Counted from the first letter of the stretch, positions 11,594 through 24,124 are shown. The stretch: 64,000 nucleotides of DNA from Altimarinus sp041659565 (GCA_041659565.1 JBAZXZ010000006.1:43324-107323), one strand, 5' to 3'. Notes: generated by a model from the letters alone, not told the origin. Numbers and translations are program-made.

Positions 11594-13243
11594 ATGAATA
11601 CTCTGAAAAAAATGATTATAGGTGTTTTACTTATTCTCAACTGGTTGATTCTGATTTCTTTTCTTTGAGCAATTATATGAATTGTCATGTTTTGAATTCA
11701 TAATCTTTGAGAAATTGCTCTTTGAAAAGCTTTAGTTGGTATAATTGCAAGTCCATTTATTCTTTTTGTGATTCTTTGATACTGAGTTTGGAAATTATTC
11801 TTTAAAAAATGATGGATATATAATCTCTTTATGTTGGGAAATCTCATGGTTCAATATGTAATCTATCACTATAAAAAATCATACCAAATATGGAAAGTAC
11901 AATTATTATCAAAAGAAAATATACGTTTTCTTCTTAATCCTTTTTCTGGAAAATTTTATTCTGATTTGAGTACACTTGATAAAAAAATATTGAAAGAAAC
12001 TTCATTTGATCTTACAAGTTTGATTAAGAAAATCAATGATTATTTCCGTGTAACACAATGATATGAATGAGTGAAAGTGGTTGATTATAAAATCATAAAC
12101 TCAAATAAAATACTTACACTTTACAGACCCCATAATCTTGATAAGGCTCGTATTGAGAGAATAGATAACTCAGATATTCTGAATTGAATTTGATTAAGTG
12201 TTGAGAAGTATAATTTAGAAAAAAATATTAAAAATGATATTTCTCTTGAAATTACGGAATTGAAAAATAATACTCTGTATTTGATGAAAGATTACCTTCA
12301 TACATTTCCAAAAAATCACTTCATTTTCTGATTTGATAGTAAGTGAAATGAAGTAAAATTTCCACTTGATTTTTCTCAAGCTAATCACCTTGGGGTCTAT
12401 TGAGCAACAGGAAAATGAAAGACAAATTTTACTACTTCAATTCTCTATTCTCTCTATTCCTTGAATCCAAGTTATCGCTTTGTTGTTTTGGATACAAAAT
12501 GAGACCTTGCACATTTTTCAAAAATGGAAAGAGTTGAGTATGCAAGATCAGTTTGAGATATTCATAAACTTTTAGAAATAGTGAGTAAAGATATGACTCA
12601 TATAAATGATGTTTTTGCTCAGAAGAGAGTAAGAAACTTTACTGAGTACCATAAACTCCCTCCAGAACAAAAAGATATCGATATCACTCCTGTATTTATT
12701 TTTGTAGAAGAGTTTTCTGTTTTAATAAACTCTATTCAAGATAAACAAATAAAAGAGGATATTATAAACTCTGTAAAAAATATTGCTCTTGCTTGAAGAA
12801 GTGTTGCCCATACTCTTATATTTTCTCTTCAACTCCCTTTGAAAAAAATAATTTGAGAGAGTGAAATAGTTCATATGGTAAAAACTATCTCTTTTAACAT
12901 AGATAATGACATGAACCAACATATTTTTGGAAGTAAAATTGATGTGGATCTTTCAAAATTACAAAAGTGAGAATGAGTAATAAAAAATGATTGAGATATA
13001 AAAAAATTCAAAGCACTTTTTATTGAAAAAGAAGACTTAGATACATTAGAAAGTGAAAATACAAAAAATCATATTTCAAACAAAATGAAGTACTTGGAGT
13101 ATGCAAAAAAGATGAATTCCTTTTCAAAAAAAGAAGCCTTAGATTTTTGACTTTCTCGTAGCAATTTTGATGAACTTTCTAAAGAATTACAAGAAAAATT
13201 AATTCTTGAAAAGACATCAAATAATACTCTAATCTTTAAGTAA
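11594..13243 (+). CDS. FtsK/HerA-family DNA translocase, membrane anchored
   Basis: 549 residues. Two hydrophobic segments at the N terminus (about residues 8-32 and 40-66) would anchor it in the membrane. A cytoplasmic linker leads to a RecA-like motor domain: Walker A GATGKGKT near residues 270-277 (two of three glycines from TGA) and Walker B of type PVFIFVEEF near 366. Proteins of this layout pump double-stranded DNA, as chromosomal FtsK or as TcpA-like motors of plasmids and conjugative elements. It lacks the long linker and a recognisable gamma domain of chromosomal FtsK, and lies among small unknown genes, so an element-borne motor is more likely. No relaxase or integrase is visible nearby. 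Confidence 0.8.
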
Positions 13244-13410
13244 AAATACTTCATTTATTTAAACAAATAAATGAGTACTAAAAAAATACAAGCCAGGAGT
13301 AAGGATTTAAGGTATATTCCTTAAAAAACTTATAATTGGCTTATATATAACAAAAAGACTTTGAAAACACTAGGTAATCACTAGGCATATTATATTTTAA
13401 ATAATAAAAA

Positions 13411-13677
13411 ATGAAACAACAAAAAGACTTCGAAATTTTTCTTAATATAGAAAAAGACAATACTTCATTTTTTGAAGATATTACTGAATTTTCAAAAGTA
13501 TTTTTAGAAGAAAAAGATCTCATTGAATTTTCATGAATTAGTAAAAAACAACTTGATCTCTATCTCTTTAGAAATCCTGAAATTACAAAAATAAAGAACT
13601 GAAAAAGTAGATTTATTTCAATAAAAATTCTGAGGCATGTTATGAAAAACATGAAAAGAAAAAACAATAATTTATAA
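13411..13677 (+). CDS. hypothetical small protein
   Basis: 88 residues with a very basic C terminus (KNMKRKNNNL). The middle stretch (FSGISKKQLDLYLFRNPEITKIKNG) could hold a helix-turn-helix-like pair, which with the basic tail suggests nucleic-acid binding; this is only a guess. It follows the FtsK-like gene after 167 bases that contain a short inverted repeat (13249-13272) and no gene. Confidence 0.5.
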
Positions 13678-13692
13678 TTTAAATAAAATAAT

Positions 13693-13887
13693 ATGAACGA
13701 TAAACTTAAATGATTTAAAACTCTTGAAGAATATGCTAACGAAGAAAAAGAAATTATTAAAGAAAGAACAAATAAATGAAGATTGGAGCATTATAAAAGT
13801 AAATATTGAGATAGTGAAAAAACAATTTATAGATTTAAAAAATTAGAAAATTGAAAGCTTAAAATAGAAAAAGACTCCAAAATTTAG
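13693..13887 (+). CDS. hypothetical small basic protein
   Basis: 64 residues, highly charged and Lys-rich, probably helical. It follows the preceding small gene by 15 bases, so they are likely co-transcribed. Its last codons form the left arm of the perfect terminator stem at 13857-13908. No family recognised. Confidence 0.5.
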
Positions 13888-13908
13888 GAGTCTTTTTCTA
13901 TTTTAAGC
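13857..13908. terminator. 22-bp perfect bidirectional terminator
   Basis: Arms 13857-13878 and 13887-13908 pair perfectly around an 8-base loop. It serves the converging small basic gene and the helicase gene, and overlaps the ends of both. Confidence 0.85.
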
Positions 13909-16632
13909 TAATATTGTATTTAATTTTTCAATAATTTTTTCTCTATCTCAACTTCAATTTGTTGCTAATCTTAAATATGGGATATTATACTTTTCTAAAA
14001 TACTATTTTTCTTTTTATCTCTTTCAATTTGATCTAAATTATTTTCATGAAACTGAACTCAATCAACCTCGATAACAAGAATAGGAGTTTTTCAAAATTT
14101 TTCAAAAATAAGAAAATCTAATCTTGAATTGTTATTCAAAAACTTTTTTTCAATATCATCTAATTTACTTGTATCATTTATAAGAAACTTTAAATGATAT
14201 TCTAATCTATAATCTAAATTAGAGAAAAGTTTATTACTTATTAAAATTTCTTTAATTAATGCATTTCATATATTTTCAGAATCATGTTTAGAAACTTTTT
14301 CTAAATTATTTTTATTGATAGTAATTTTATCGGAATAATTTTTATATAATAAATCAAAAACTCAAACAATTTCACTATTTTTAATATTTTCATCTAAAGA
14401 ACTATATTCAATATATTTTACTAAATCTTTAATTTCTCTTCATTTTTTAAAAAATAGTTCATGATCAGTTACGATTATTAGTTTATTTTTTGCCCTTGAA
14501 ACAGTAACATTTATTAAATTTGGTTGATCAGCAAATTTTAAAGTTAAGTTTCAATTTTTTGAATTATCAAGAACGGTAGAAAAAAGAATAATATCTTTTT
14601 CTCTTCATTGAAATTTATGAACTGTATTAATATCTATTGTTTCTCAAAATATAGCATTCAATTTTTCTACTTGTTTCCTAAAAGGTGTTATAATTCAGAC
14701 ATCATCTTTTAGAGTAATATTTTCCTTATTATTTAATAATATATCTTGAATTATATCAATCTCTCTTTGATTATATTTTCAAGTATTTTCACCTTCTGTT
14801 ATATCTCTCATATGATTTCATTCTGAACTACGATGAATAACTAGAGGATTTTTATTTTCTCACTCATTTGTATAAATTACTAACTCTCAATTATAATATT
14901 TTTGATTACAAAAATTAATTATTTTAGGATGACATCTATAATGTTCTTTTAATAAAGTAACTGGAATTTTATCCTTATAAATACTTAAAACTGATGTAAG
15001 AATATTATGTTTATAATAGTTAAAGTCCTCATCAATAGTTACATTTACTTCTTTTCCATTTGTAATGTGTGTAAGTTGCTTACTATCTCATACAATTATA
15101 ACATTTTTACAACATGAAAAAATAAGTATTCCTGTAATAAGATCTACTTGAGAAGATTCATCTACTATTACATAATCTAGTAAATATCATTTTGGAATTG
15201 AACCTAATAATGAATAAGTTGTACTTAAAATTACAGGAAATCTATCCATAAAGTTTGAAGATTCTTTTAAATAATCTTTTTGAGAAAATGAATCATCTTT
15301 AAATTTCTTAAATTTTGCATTGAGTTTATTCTCAAAAATTATTTTAGAATATTTTGTATAATCAGCGACTAATTGATCATATTTATTACTTTGAAGTTTG
15401 TTTTCTAGTATAGTTATTCAATCTCTTAATTCTTCTATTTTAAGTTCATAAAATTTTCTTTGATAAGACAATATCAAATCTATTTCATTTGTATCAAATT
15501 TTTTAAACTCAGTAAATCAAAACTTTATAAATAGCTCTATTTTATAAAACCATCATTTATTCCTTCATTGTTTAGATTTTTCAGTATTTAATACTAAAAA
15601 ATTCATTATTTTATCTGAGTTTTTTGCCCAAAGTGGTAGTTTAAAAATTTCTTTTATTTCTTGTTTATTGAAATATTTTTCAAAATGTTCTTGTTCTAAA
15701 AGATAATCTGATAATTCTAATTCTAATCTATGTTTTTCATTATCAGTATCCATTAAAATAGAGATTTCTTCTAATTTTGAAGTATAATTTCAAATTTTAT
15801 CTACTTTAAATTCTTTTAGTTCAGGTATATTAGAGAAAAAATAATCTTTATTATCTCTATTTCATAACATTGCAACAAAGAAATCATAACCTTGTTTTTC
15901 TAACTTTTCTTTTACATTTGCTATAGCAGAATTATTGTTTGAAACTATTGCTATTGTTTTATCCTGCATAATTGCAAGATTTGCAATTATATTTAAAATA
16001 GTTTGTGTTTTTCAAGTTCACGGAGGTCATTCAATAACTGATATATTTGAATTAAAAACACTTTCAAGAGCTTTCTTTTGACTCAGATTAAAATTAAATG
16101 GATAAATTAATTCTTTAGGTTTAAAAAATCCAGTTTTATTCGTATATTTTTTAAAAAAATAATCTCATAAAACACTCTCAGGCAATATAGTTTCTAATTT
16201 CTCATATTCTCTTTTTAAAAGTTTTGTTACTTCATTATTTTCTATATTTTCTAAAACTGACTTCAAATTATCTATAATAGATGAAACTTTTTCGTTTTTT
16301 ATTAAATTTTCAATAACTTTGATTTTATTATTTGAAATAACTCATCATTCTTTTAAAAATACTTTGTAATATTTATCTCAGAAATATAAAACTTCTCTAA
16401 TGTTAAATAATAATGTTTTTTCAAGGTAAAATAAATTACTATTTATATCAATGTTTTTAGGATCTTTTAAAATAGTTATAGAACTAGATTTATATGAATA
16501 AATTTTATCTCAATTACTAAACTTCATATTTATCTTATTTCAAGCAAACTGAAAAAATGAAATATTTTCTAATACTTCATTATTTTCATTTATGATTAAA
16601 TGTTTTTTGTTATTGTAATAAGTTTTATCCAT
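13903..16632 (-). CDS. SF1 (UPF1-like, COG1112-type) helicase with C-terminal PD-(D/E)XK nuclease domain
   Basis: 909 residues. After about 190 residues of unknown fold comes a UPF1-like SF1B helicase: Walker A EGPPGTGKT near residue 200, motif II VIVDESSQVD near 490, motif III GDSKQL, and motif VI VTVSRAKNKL near 710. A long helical insertion lies between motifs Ia and II. The last 90 residues read DFLIFEKFG, then VIEVDGVQFHE, a Vsr/DUF559-like nuclease core with D and ExD positions. In-frame ATGs at 16674, 16668 and 16662 would overlap the upstream gene; 16632 avoids overlap. It probably forms a two-gene system with the large upstream gene; the helicase type is the one used in Mokosh-like defence. 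Confidence 0.8.
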
Positions 16633-16642
16633 GTTTTTAGTA

Positions 16643-19600
16643 TTATATTCATAATTCAACATTTTCATCTTCATATTTAGAATCTCTTAAATAATCATCA
16701 GAAAGATTTTTTAAAATTTTAGCAGTTCTAGGCCACTTAATTCTTAATTTTTCATAATTACTTTTAAATCAATCCGATAGTTCTTTTTCTTGTATTCATC
16801 ATTCAAAAATTCATTTTGAGAAGGTTCATCTTGAGTTTCTCTTTCATATTCAAAATCAGATTTCTAAGTCTTTATTCTCATATTTCTCAAAAATATCTCT
16901 GACTTCTTCACAAGGCCAAACTCAGTCTTTTCAAACAGGACAATTAATTAATAGCTCTCAGATTTTTTGACTTCAAACTTCATATCTATCAACCTCTTTT
17001 AACAAATTTAATGTTTTATTAACCCAATCATCTAAAACATTATAATCAATTATTCATGATTTATCTTTTCACGGAATTTTTGTAAACTTCCTAATTATTT
17101 CATATGCATTACCTGCTTTAATTTCTTGTTCTTTAGTAACCTCTTCTTTTTTTTCAGCTTTTCTAACTTTGTAATTATATGTTACTAATTCTACAAATAA
17201 ATTTGGATTATTTGCTAACTCTTCATTTAAAATTTTAGGATTATCAACTGCTTTTACATATTGAATTTCAACTCATAGAATTTTATTTTTTTCAATATTT
17301 CATTTTTCTAATTCTTGATAAAGATATAATAAAATATTATTTAGATGATAGCTTAAAGATTGTATCATTCATCATTTATTTAAAAACTCTACCAATTTAA
17401 CCAATGTATCTAATATTAATTCATTATTTAATATTTCTCATTTTTTATCATGTATAATAAAATCAATTTGTTCAAAAGAATAATTATATAATCAATATTT
17501 ATTTAATTGTTCAATTATATAGTTAGCTTCTCAATAATCTTCTTCATTTAGAAACTTTAAATAATTTATATTTTTAAATCATTCCCAAAATATTTTTTGA
17601 ATTTCTTCGTTACTTGATTTTAGTAATTTTATCGTTCTAGAATTTAATTTTAATCAGAGTAAAAAATTAGCTATAACTTGATTATTTTTAATAGAGTTAA
17701 TTAAGTTAATTTTACTTTTAACAAAATCATGATTTATGAAATCTATTTGCCTAATGAAATTAATAGCAAATCTCTGTAAAGGGATTTCCTTATTTTCTAA
17801 TAAACTAAAAATATTATTTCCAAGTTCATTTATTAAATTAGCCTCAATAATTGATTGTGAAACTAAGTGAACATAATCTAATTTTTTAATTAATTCAACT
17901 ATTCAATCAAATCATTTCTTACTATATATTTCTTTGACTTTATATATTCTTTCAGTATCCGCAATTTTTTTATCTTCATCCCAATGTCACTTTTCTCAAT
18001 TATATTCATTTAATCTTGATAAAATTACTTTCCTATCATTATTAAATAACCCTATATTGGATACTATAATATCACTAAGAGTCAGTAAAATATGTAAATC
18101 TAATAATTCTTGTTCTCATTCCGGATAAACTGAAAGGAAAGGCTTATTATTATATATTTTAAACCTGTAAATTATATCTTCTATTTCATTTTGAACTTGG
18201 ATTAATTTTTGTTGATTTTCAAATTGAGAATAATCATAATTTTTTAATATTTCAATAACTTTTCTAAAATGTTCAATAGAAAATTTATCTAAATTATCAA
18301 TTATATCAACTATAAAATTTTCAACATTTACTTCAAATAAAGTTATAAATAAATCAATAATCTTTATTAAATATTCTCTATGTTCTACATTTGTCATAGA
18401 CATTACTCATTTTGACCAGTTTTGATAATTTGGCTCAGCAATATTTGATGATATTGTTTGATTTAATAATTTTGTAATTAATTGGAAAATTATATCTGGG
18501 TATTTGTCTGATTCACTTTTCAAAATTTCTATTCTATCTTCTATTTTTAAAGAGGTATTATTTCTCCATAATATATAAATTTCTGATAATGTTCACATTG
18601 GTCTATTTGAATGATTTTCTCTAATTGTTGAATCATATTTGTTAGTTAATTTAATTAGAATATTTGTTACTTGCCTTATTAAATCTTGATTCCAAGATAA
18701 TCTTTCAAGTGCCCATAATAAATGAGGATAGGCTCAACCTCAAGAAAGAAATGAATCTGTTTGCTCAAAAACTCCACTTAATTTATCAATATTATCTTCA
18801 ATAAAATCTAAAAATACTTTAGGAGTAGATTCGGCAATATTTTCAATGTTACCTCAAATAGAATTTACGACTTTTGATATATCATTATCAAAAGTTAATA
18901 CTGAGTTTGATATTTCACTTAAAGTACTTTGTATTTCTTGATTTTCATATCATAGAGTAGATAGAAGAGTCAAAGAATCACTAATTCATCATTTAATTCT
19001 TTGTGAAAAATTAGGTATTTTTCACAAAACCGATGCATACCATCTTTTATCAATTGGTAATTCAAATGATGGGTCAATATCTGATAAAGCAACTTTTGAA
19101 ACTTCTTTAAACTTTCTTAATGTTAAAGTATCTAAATCATCTTTAACATAAATCCATAAATCACTTTTAGAAATTATTTGCCAAATATTTCTAATTTTTC
19201 TTATAGGTGAATCATCTTCTTTTTCTAATTTTATAAGTTCTTTAATAAAGTCATCATATTTATTTTCCGTAAAAATTTCAATAAGTTCATTATCTTGTCA
19301 TTCCTTCCATTCTGAAAGAAGAAAAAAAGCAGTAAGGACTTTTTTATCTATTTTTCATAACCATTTTGGAGTTAGATTTTCATTTGGAACTAATTCTTTA
19401 TTTCTTAATATTGGAAGTATGTATCATTTAGTCTCTCTATAAACTTTCTCAGCTATATCTTTATCTCCTAAAATTTCTTCTAATCATGAAATTCTATCAA
19501 ATCTATTCATAGAGTTTAGCTGAATTTCATAATCAAAATAATTTGAATAATAATTATTTCTTCAAATAGGAAATATTAAAGTATGTCATTTATTAATAGC

Positions 19601-20215
19601 TTTACCAATATTACTATTTTCATCTGGAGTAAAACTTTTTCATATAATTAAAACTTTTTCATTCAATTTATTTATTACATAATCTAGTTCTTCCTTATTC
19701 TCTATAATAAGAACTTCTTTATCATTTTTTTCTAATAAGGATGCTAAAACAAAAGCATAAGATTCAAATAATGAATCTGAACTTATTTTTATTTTTTTTC
19801 AATTATTATTAATGTAGTTTAATAGATTTTGTTTTTCTTCATCTCTTCCGTTAAGTAAAAGAGATTGTTTAATACTTTTTCAAGTAGATAAAGATATTTC
19901 ACTCCATCAATTTTCTATATTTTTTATTTTAATTGAGTATTTTATATTTAACCAAAAAATTAGTCATTCATAAAATAATCATAAAATAATCATACTAAAT
20001 ATTGTATAAATAGAGATATTTTGAATATTAAAATCAATTCAATAGTATTTATTTAAAAAATATAATATAATACTTGTTATTATACTACTTGATAATAATA
20101 ATATTGCTCATTTAATAAGCATTTTTCAAGGACTACTAATAAAGAATGATAAAAATATTCTTCTTTTATCTTCTTTTGATAAGTGCTTTAAAAATAGTTT
20201 TAGCAGTTCTTTCAT
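16643..20215 (-). CDS. very large membrane-anchored protein paired with the helicase-nuclease
   Basis: 1190 residues. Two transmembrane helices near the N terminus (about residues 32-54 and 68-92) are followed by a segment with the feel of a degenerate STAND/AAA NTPase (NGRDEEKQNLLNYI, then a strand-rich part and a GHTLIFPIG stretch), but I see no Walker A lysine. From about residue 300 to 1080 it is almost entirely helical, probably an alpha-solenoid. The C terminus has GKRNSRG, GGIQE and WPRTAKIL, which I recall as a conserved tail in large uncharacterised bacterial proteins. Its stop lies 10 bases from the helicase start at 16632, so the two form an operon. Function unknown; a sensor scaffold in a defence pair is inference. 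Confidence 0.65.
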
Positions 20216-20286
20216 TTATATAATATTAAAATAATTAATCTAATATTTTAATTATAAGAAAAAAATTAAAATATTAAAATAGTTTT

Positions 20287-20336
20287 AAAAGATAAAAAAT
20301 AGCTTAAGTCTAAACTTAAGCTATTTTTTATCTTTT
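20287..20336. terminator. bidirectional terminator
   Basis: 22-base arms (20287-20308 and 20315-20336) around a 6-base loop, with A and T runs outside. It lies downstream of tRNA-Lys on the minus strand. Confidence 0.8.
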
Positions 20337-20388
20337 AATTCTAACTTCTATTTCTAAATAATAAAAGTTCGATTCTGTTATGTCTGTT

Positions 20389-20464
20389 TGGTGGACTGAG
20401 CGGGGCTCGAACCCGCGACCTTGTCCTTAAGAGGGACCTGCTCTACCAACTGAGCTATCAATCC
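20389..20464 (-). tRNA. tRNA-Lys (anticodon CUU)
   Basis: 76 bases with encoded CCA. The 7-bp acceptor stem (GGATTGA with TCAGTCC) is complete with one G·U; D arm GCTC-AGTTGGTA-GAGC; anticodon loop CTCTTAA gives anticodon CTT; the T arm is GCGGG-TTCGAGC-CCCGC. The outermost anticodon-stem pair is a G-A mismatch. It reads AAG. Confidence 0.95.
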
Positions 20465-20666
20465 AAAAATTATAAGGATTTAGATTCCGGATCAAGTCCG
20501 GAATGACATATGGTCTTATAAAGTTATTGTAGTTTATACAAAGACAGAAAAAATGCAAAAAAATATTTAAATTTATGTTAAGTTGTACAGGTTACTATAA
20601 ACTCCAGAGAGATTCCGGATCAAGTCCGGAATGACAAAAGTTAGGTCCAGAATGACACATTGGTTT
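20465..20666. repeat. intergenic stretch with palindromic repeats (family A)
   Basis: No gene here. Two near-identical palindromic elements at 20483-20508 and 20611-20636 each consist of gattccgga plus its complement around a short centre, followed by atgaca. A decayed third copy (ggtccagaatgacac) lies at 20643-20658. The same family occurs at 22484-22526 and, remarkably, inside dnaX and the RsmB-type gene. Confidence 0.85.
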
Positions 20667-22406
20667 TTAAAATCAGCTTTGTAGCTCAATCATATTGTAA
20701 TATTTTCACTTTAGTTTTAAAAGTTCCTTGTGATTTCCCTGTTCAACTATTTGTCAGTTTTCAATATAAAAAATCACATCTGAGTTTTTTACAGTTTGAA
20801 GTCTGTGAGCCACTACCACTACAGTTTTATTTTTAAATAAATTTCTGAAAGCTATACTTACCTCTTCTTCATTGAAACTATCAAGTGCTGAAGTAGGTTC
20901 ATCTAGAATAATTATATTTGGATTTTTTAGCATTATCTTAGCTATTGCAAGTCTTTGTTTTTGTCATCAACTTAGTTTGATTCACTTTTCTCAAATCTGT
21001 GTTTCCAGTTTTTTTGGTAATTCATTGATAAATTCACATTTTGCTTGCTTGATTACTTCATTTATCTCATTATCACTTGGTACATAATCAAGTGCATAAA
21101 GTAGATTCTCTAAGATACTTCAATCAAAAACTGATGGATCCTGACTAAGATATCAAATATGCTTATAAAAAGTTTTTAATTTTATTTGAGACAATTTTTG
21201 ATTATCTACAATTATATGTCATCATTTTGGAGAGATATATCAAGCTAATAATTTAACCAATGTGCTTTTTCATCATCAACTAGCTCATACAAAAGCATAT
21301 TTTTTTCATCATTCTAAAAATAAATCAAAATCCTTAAAAACACTTGATTTTTCATTGTATCAAAAACTCACTTTTTTAAATTCTATATCTCATTTTTTGA
21401 ACTCGAAATCTTGTGCATTAGTACTATCTTTGTATTGAGGAATAGTTTCAAAAACTTCTACAAGCTTATCTATATCTATGAAATATTTAAATATAACCTT
21501 AAAATAACCTCTTATTTGCCGTGCATATTTAGACATAATTTGCATAACCCAAGCAAGAAGAGTAAATGTTGCTATATCATATTTTCAACTAATTACTCAA
21601 ACTCAAAATAATAAAAATAAAACAATATAAAATGAATTTATAAAAAGATCTGATCAAGTTTCCCATATTCTTTTTTTAAAATTTCACATCCACCGTAGTT
21701 TATTTAGTTCATCAGATATTTTTCATAATTCATCTGTTTCGTGAATAACCTTTTGATTTTGTAATATTTCAAATTTTGACATTAAAACTTTTATTTTTTT
21801 TCAATCTCAAATTACAAGTAATTCTTTAGCTTTTCTCCTTATCTTAAAAAGTTGCATTAATCACTTTCCATATAGGTATAATATAATATAAAATAATCCT
21901 AAAACACCTAAAAAATAATAAAAATTTGGAACTTTAATCAATATAAGAATTAACATATATATTATACTAATAGCATCAACAAAAATATTAATCAATAAAA
22001 ATATTGATTCTATAAATGATTTTATTCAAGTAAAAATAATATTATTCATTTTTCCTGTCCCATATTCTTCAACTCTTGTATTATCAAGATTTACATATTC
22101 CTGCAAATATTTTGTATTTAAACCTTTTTCAATATCAATATATAAACTTGAACTAAATGAATCAATAAATAATGAAAAAACTAAATTAATTAATGTAATA
22201 AATATAAATATAATAGTCAAAAAATATATTCAATTTATATCTCATTTTGAAATATCAAAAATAATCAAAGAAATTATAGAAACCAATATTACACTCTGAA
22301 TACTATCAAAAAACTTAAAAAAAGTAAAAACATAAAAGTTTCTCTTTGAATAACTAATTGATAACTTTACCAACTCTATATATTTTGAATATTTTTTGAA
22401 AAGCAT
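20667..22406 (-). CDS. ABC exporter, fused permease and ATPase
   Basis: 579 residues. The N-terminal half has about five to six membrane helices (type 1 exporter domain); the C-terminal half is an ABC ATPase: Walker A GASGGGKST near residue 372 (three consecutive TGA glycines), signature LSGGQKQRLAIAK, Walker B IIILDEPTSALD and the switch His in VVVVAHRL. This single-chain layout works as a dimer exporting lipids, peptides or drugs; the substrate cannot be read. Palindromic repeats flank the gene on both sides. Confidence 0.92.
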
Positions 22407-22483
22407 ATTTGATTGTTTTATAGTATGAACTAAGTAATATTATTTGTCTAATAAGTGAAACAAGTTGGTTTTATCTTGCTAGA

Positions 22484-22526
22484 GATTCCGGATCATACTC
22501 TCAAGAGTACAGGTGTCCGGAATGAC
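22484..22526. repeat. palindromic repeat (family A) with nested palindrome
   Basis: Outer arms match the elements at 20483 and 20611, but the centre contains another inverted repeat (actctcaagagt), giving a longer hairpin. It lies between the exporter start and the end of dnaX. Confidence 0.8.
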
Positions 22527-22579
22527 AAAAAAAAGAAGTCCGGGATAACAAAAAAAGTCAAAAATAACAAAAGTGAAAA

Positions 22580-24124
22580 CTATTCCACTTTTAATTTAAT
22601 ATCATTAAATCCTAGTTTTTCCATAGCTTCAAGAATAAGTTCCTTAGCTCAAACCTCTTGAAATGAATTCATTGCAATTTTTGAAGGAACTTTTATATCT
22701 AGATTTTGTCAATTAAACTTGATATTTGCACCTCTAAGTCACATAGTCAAACTTCACTTTCATCATAATTCTTTTACTTTTGATACAAAATCATCTCTTT
22801 TAAAATCTGTATTATTTTTTTGTCATTCTGGACTTGATTCAGAATCTATTAAACTATTTTCAGTTTTTTCATCTGATCAAAATACATCTAAAACAGACTC
22901 AAGTTCTATATCACAAACTTCGTAGGTTTCTAATTCTTTTTTTGGTTCTTTTTTATTTGATTGTTTACTAGATTGTCATTCTGAGAGTAACGAAGAATCC
23001 CTTGAACTTTCGTTTTTATTATTTACATCGCTTAAGGGATCCTTCGCATTCGCTCAGGATGACATAGAAGTTAATTCATTATTTACTTTTGCATTCTCAA
23101 TCCTACACTTTACACTTTCACTTCTTGTGACTATTTTTAAAATCCCTGAAAGTAAAGTTATCTTTTCATCCATTGAATTTTTTGTCTTACTATAAGTTTC
23201 ATCAAGTATTTCAAGTATATTGTTTAACTCACATATACTTTCTCCAGATTTTATTTTAGCTAGAATCTCATCTCTAATATGATAAATCAAATCTTTGAAA
23301 AATAATTTTATATTTTTTCCATCATCTACTATACTGTCAAAATCATAAACAACACTTTTATCATGATTTAAAAGCTTGTCTCAAAAATCTTTTATAAAAG
23401 AACTTTCAGTAATTCATAGATTTTTTATAATATTTTCAAAAACTATTTCGTTGTTTATAACAAACTGTTCAAACAATGTAATTGCATTTCTAAGTCATCC
23501 GTGAGAGTTTTTAACTATAAAATCAATTGATTTTGAGTCTGTTTTTACTTTTTCTTCTGAGGCTATAAATTCCAATCTCCCCTTTAAATCTATATCACTA
23601 ATATTTTTGAAATCGTATCTTTGGCATCTACTAAGTATAGTTTCTGGAATCTTATGAATTTCTGTTGTAGCAAGGATAAATTTCACATAACTAGGTGGTT
23701 CCTCAAGTATTTTCAAAAGTGCATTAAATGCTCCAGTACTAAGCATATGAACCTCATCAATTATATATACCTTGTATTTAGCAATATTTGGCAGAAATTG
23801 AGCTCTTTCTATCAAATCCCTTATATTATCAACTCAAGTATGACTCGCTGCATCTATCTCAATAATATCCATAAGTTTATTATCTGCGATACTTAGACAT
23901 ATATCACAAGTATGACAAGGATTTCAATCTTTTTGATTTAAACAATTTATAGTTTTTGCCATTATTCTAGCCACACTAGTCTTACCAGTTCATCTCGGTC
24001 CACAAAAAAGATAAGCTCCAACAAGCTTGTTTTCCTTGACAGCTTCCTGCAAAGTCTCCTTCACAAATGTCTGTCAAACCATTGACTCAAAATCTTTCGG
24101 ACGGTATTTTACTGCTAATGACAT
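22580..24124 (-). CDS. dnaX: DNA polymerase III subunit gamma/tau
   Basis: 514 residues. Clamp-loader AAA+ ATPase: N-terminal SLAVKYRPKDFESMVGQ, Walker A CGPRGTGKTS near residue 45, zinc-binding cysteines (NPCHTCDIC), Walker B VYIIDEVHMLS, sensor 1 ILATTEIHKIPETILSRCQRY. It loads the sliding clamp and, as tau, bridges polymerase and helicase. The linker after about residue 350 is unusual: two blocks are translated palindromic repeat DNA (22821-22846 and 22974-23064). The TGA inside those repeats reads as Gly; in a standard-code bacterium it would end the protein. A folded tail of about 75 residues follows. Confidence 0.95.
22821..22846. repeat. palindromic repeat inside dnaX (family A)
   Basis: tgtcattctgg and a near-complement (tcagaatc) around cttga. 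It is translated in frame as part of the tau linker (SLIDSESSPEGQ). Confidence 0.8.
22974..23064. repeat. large inverted repeat inside dnaX (family B)
   Basis: Two imperfect arms of about 34 bases (22974-23007 and 23031-23064) begin and end with tgtcat and its complement. They resemble the widespread tcatcctgagcgaa-type element. Both arms are translated in the dnaX frame. Confidence 0.8.

Noticed and set aside
20483..20636. CRISPR array from repeated 26-bp units
   Set aside because: Only two full copies, palindromic, unequal spacing and also found inside genes; no cas genes nearby.
21411..21611. Plus-strand frame across the ABC exporter
   Set aside because: Antisense shadow of the exporter gene; no motif, and the opposite strand carries strong ABC signatures.
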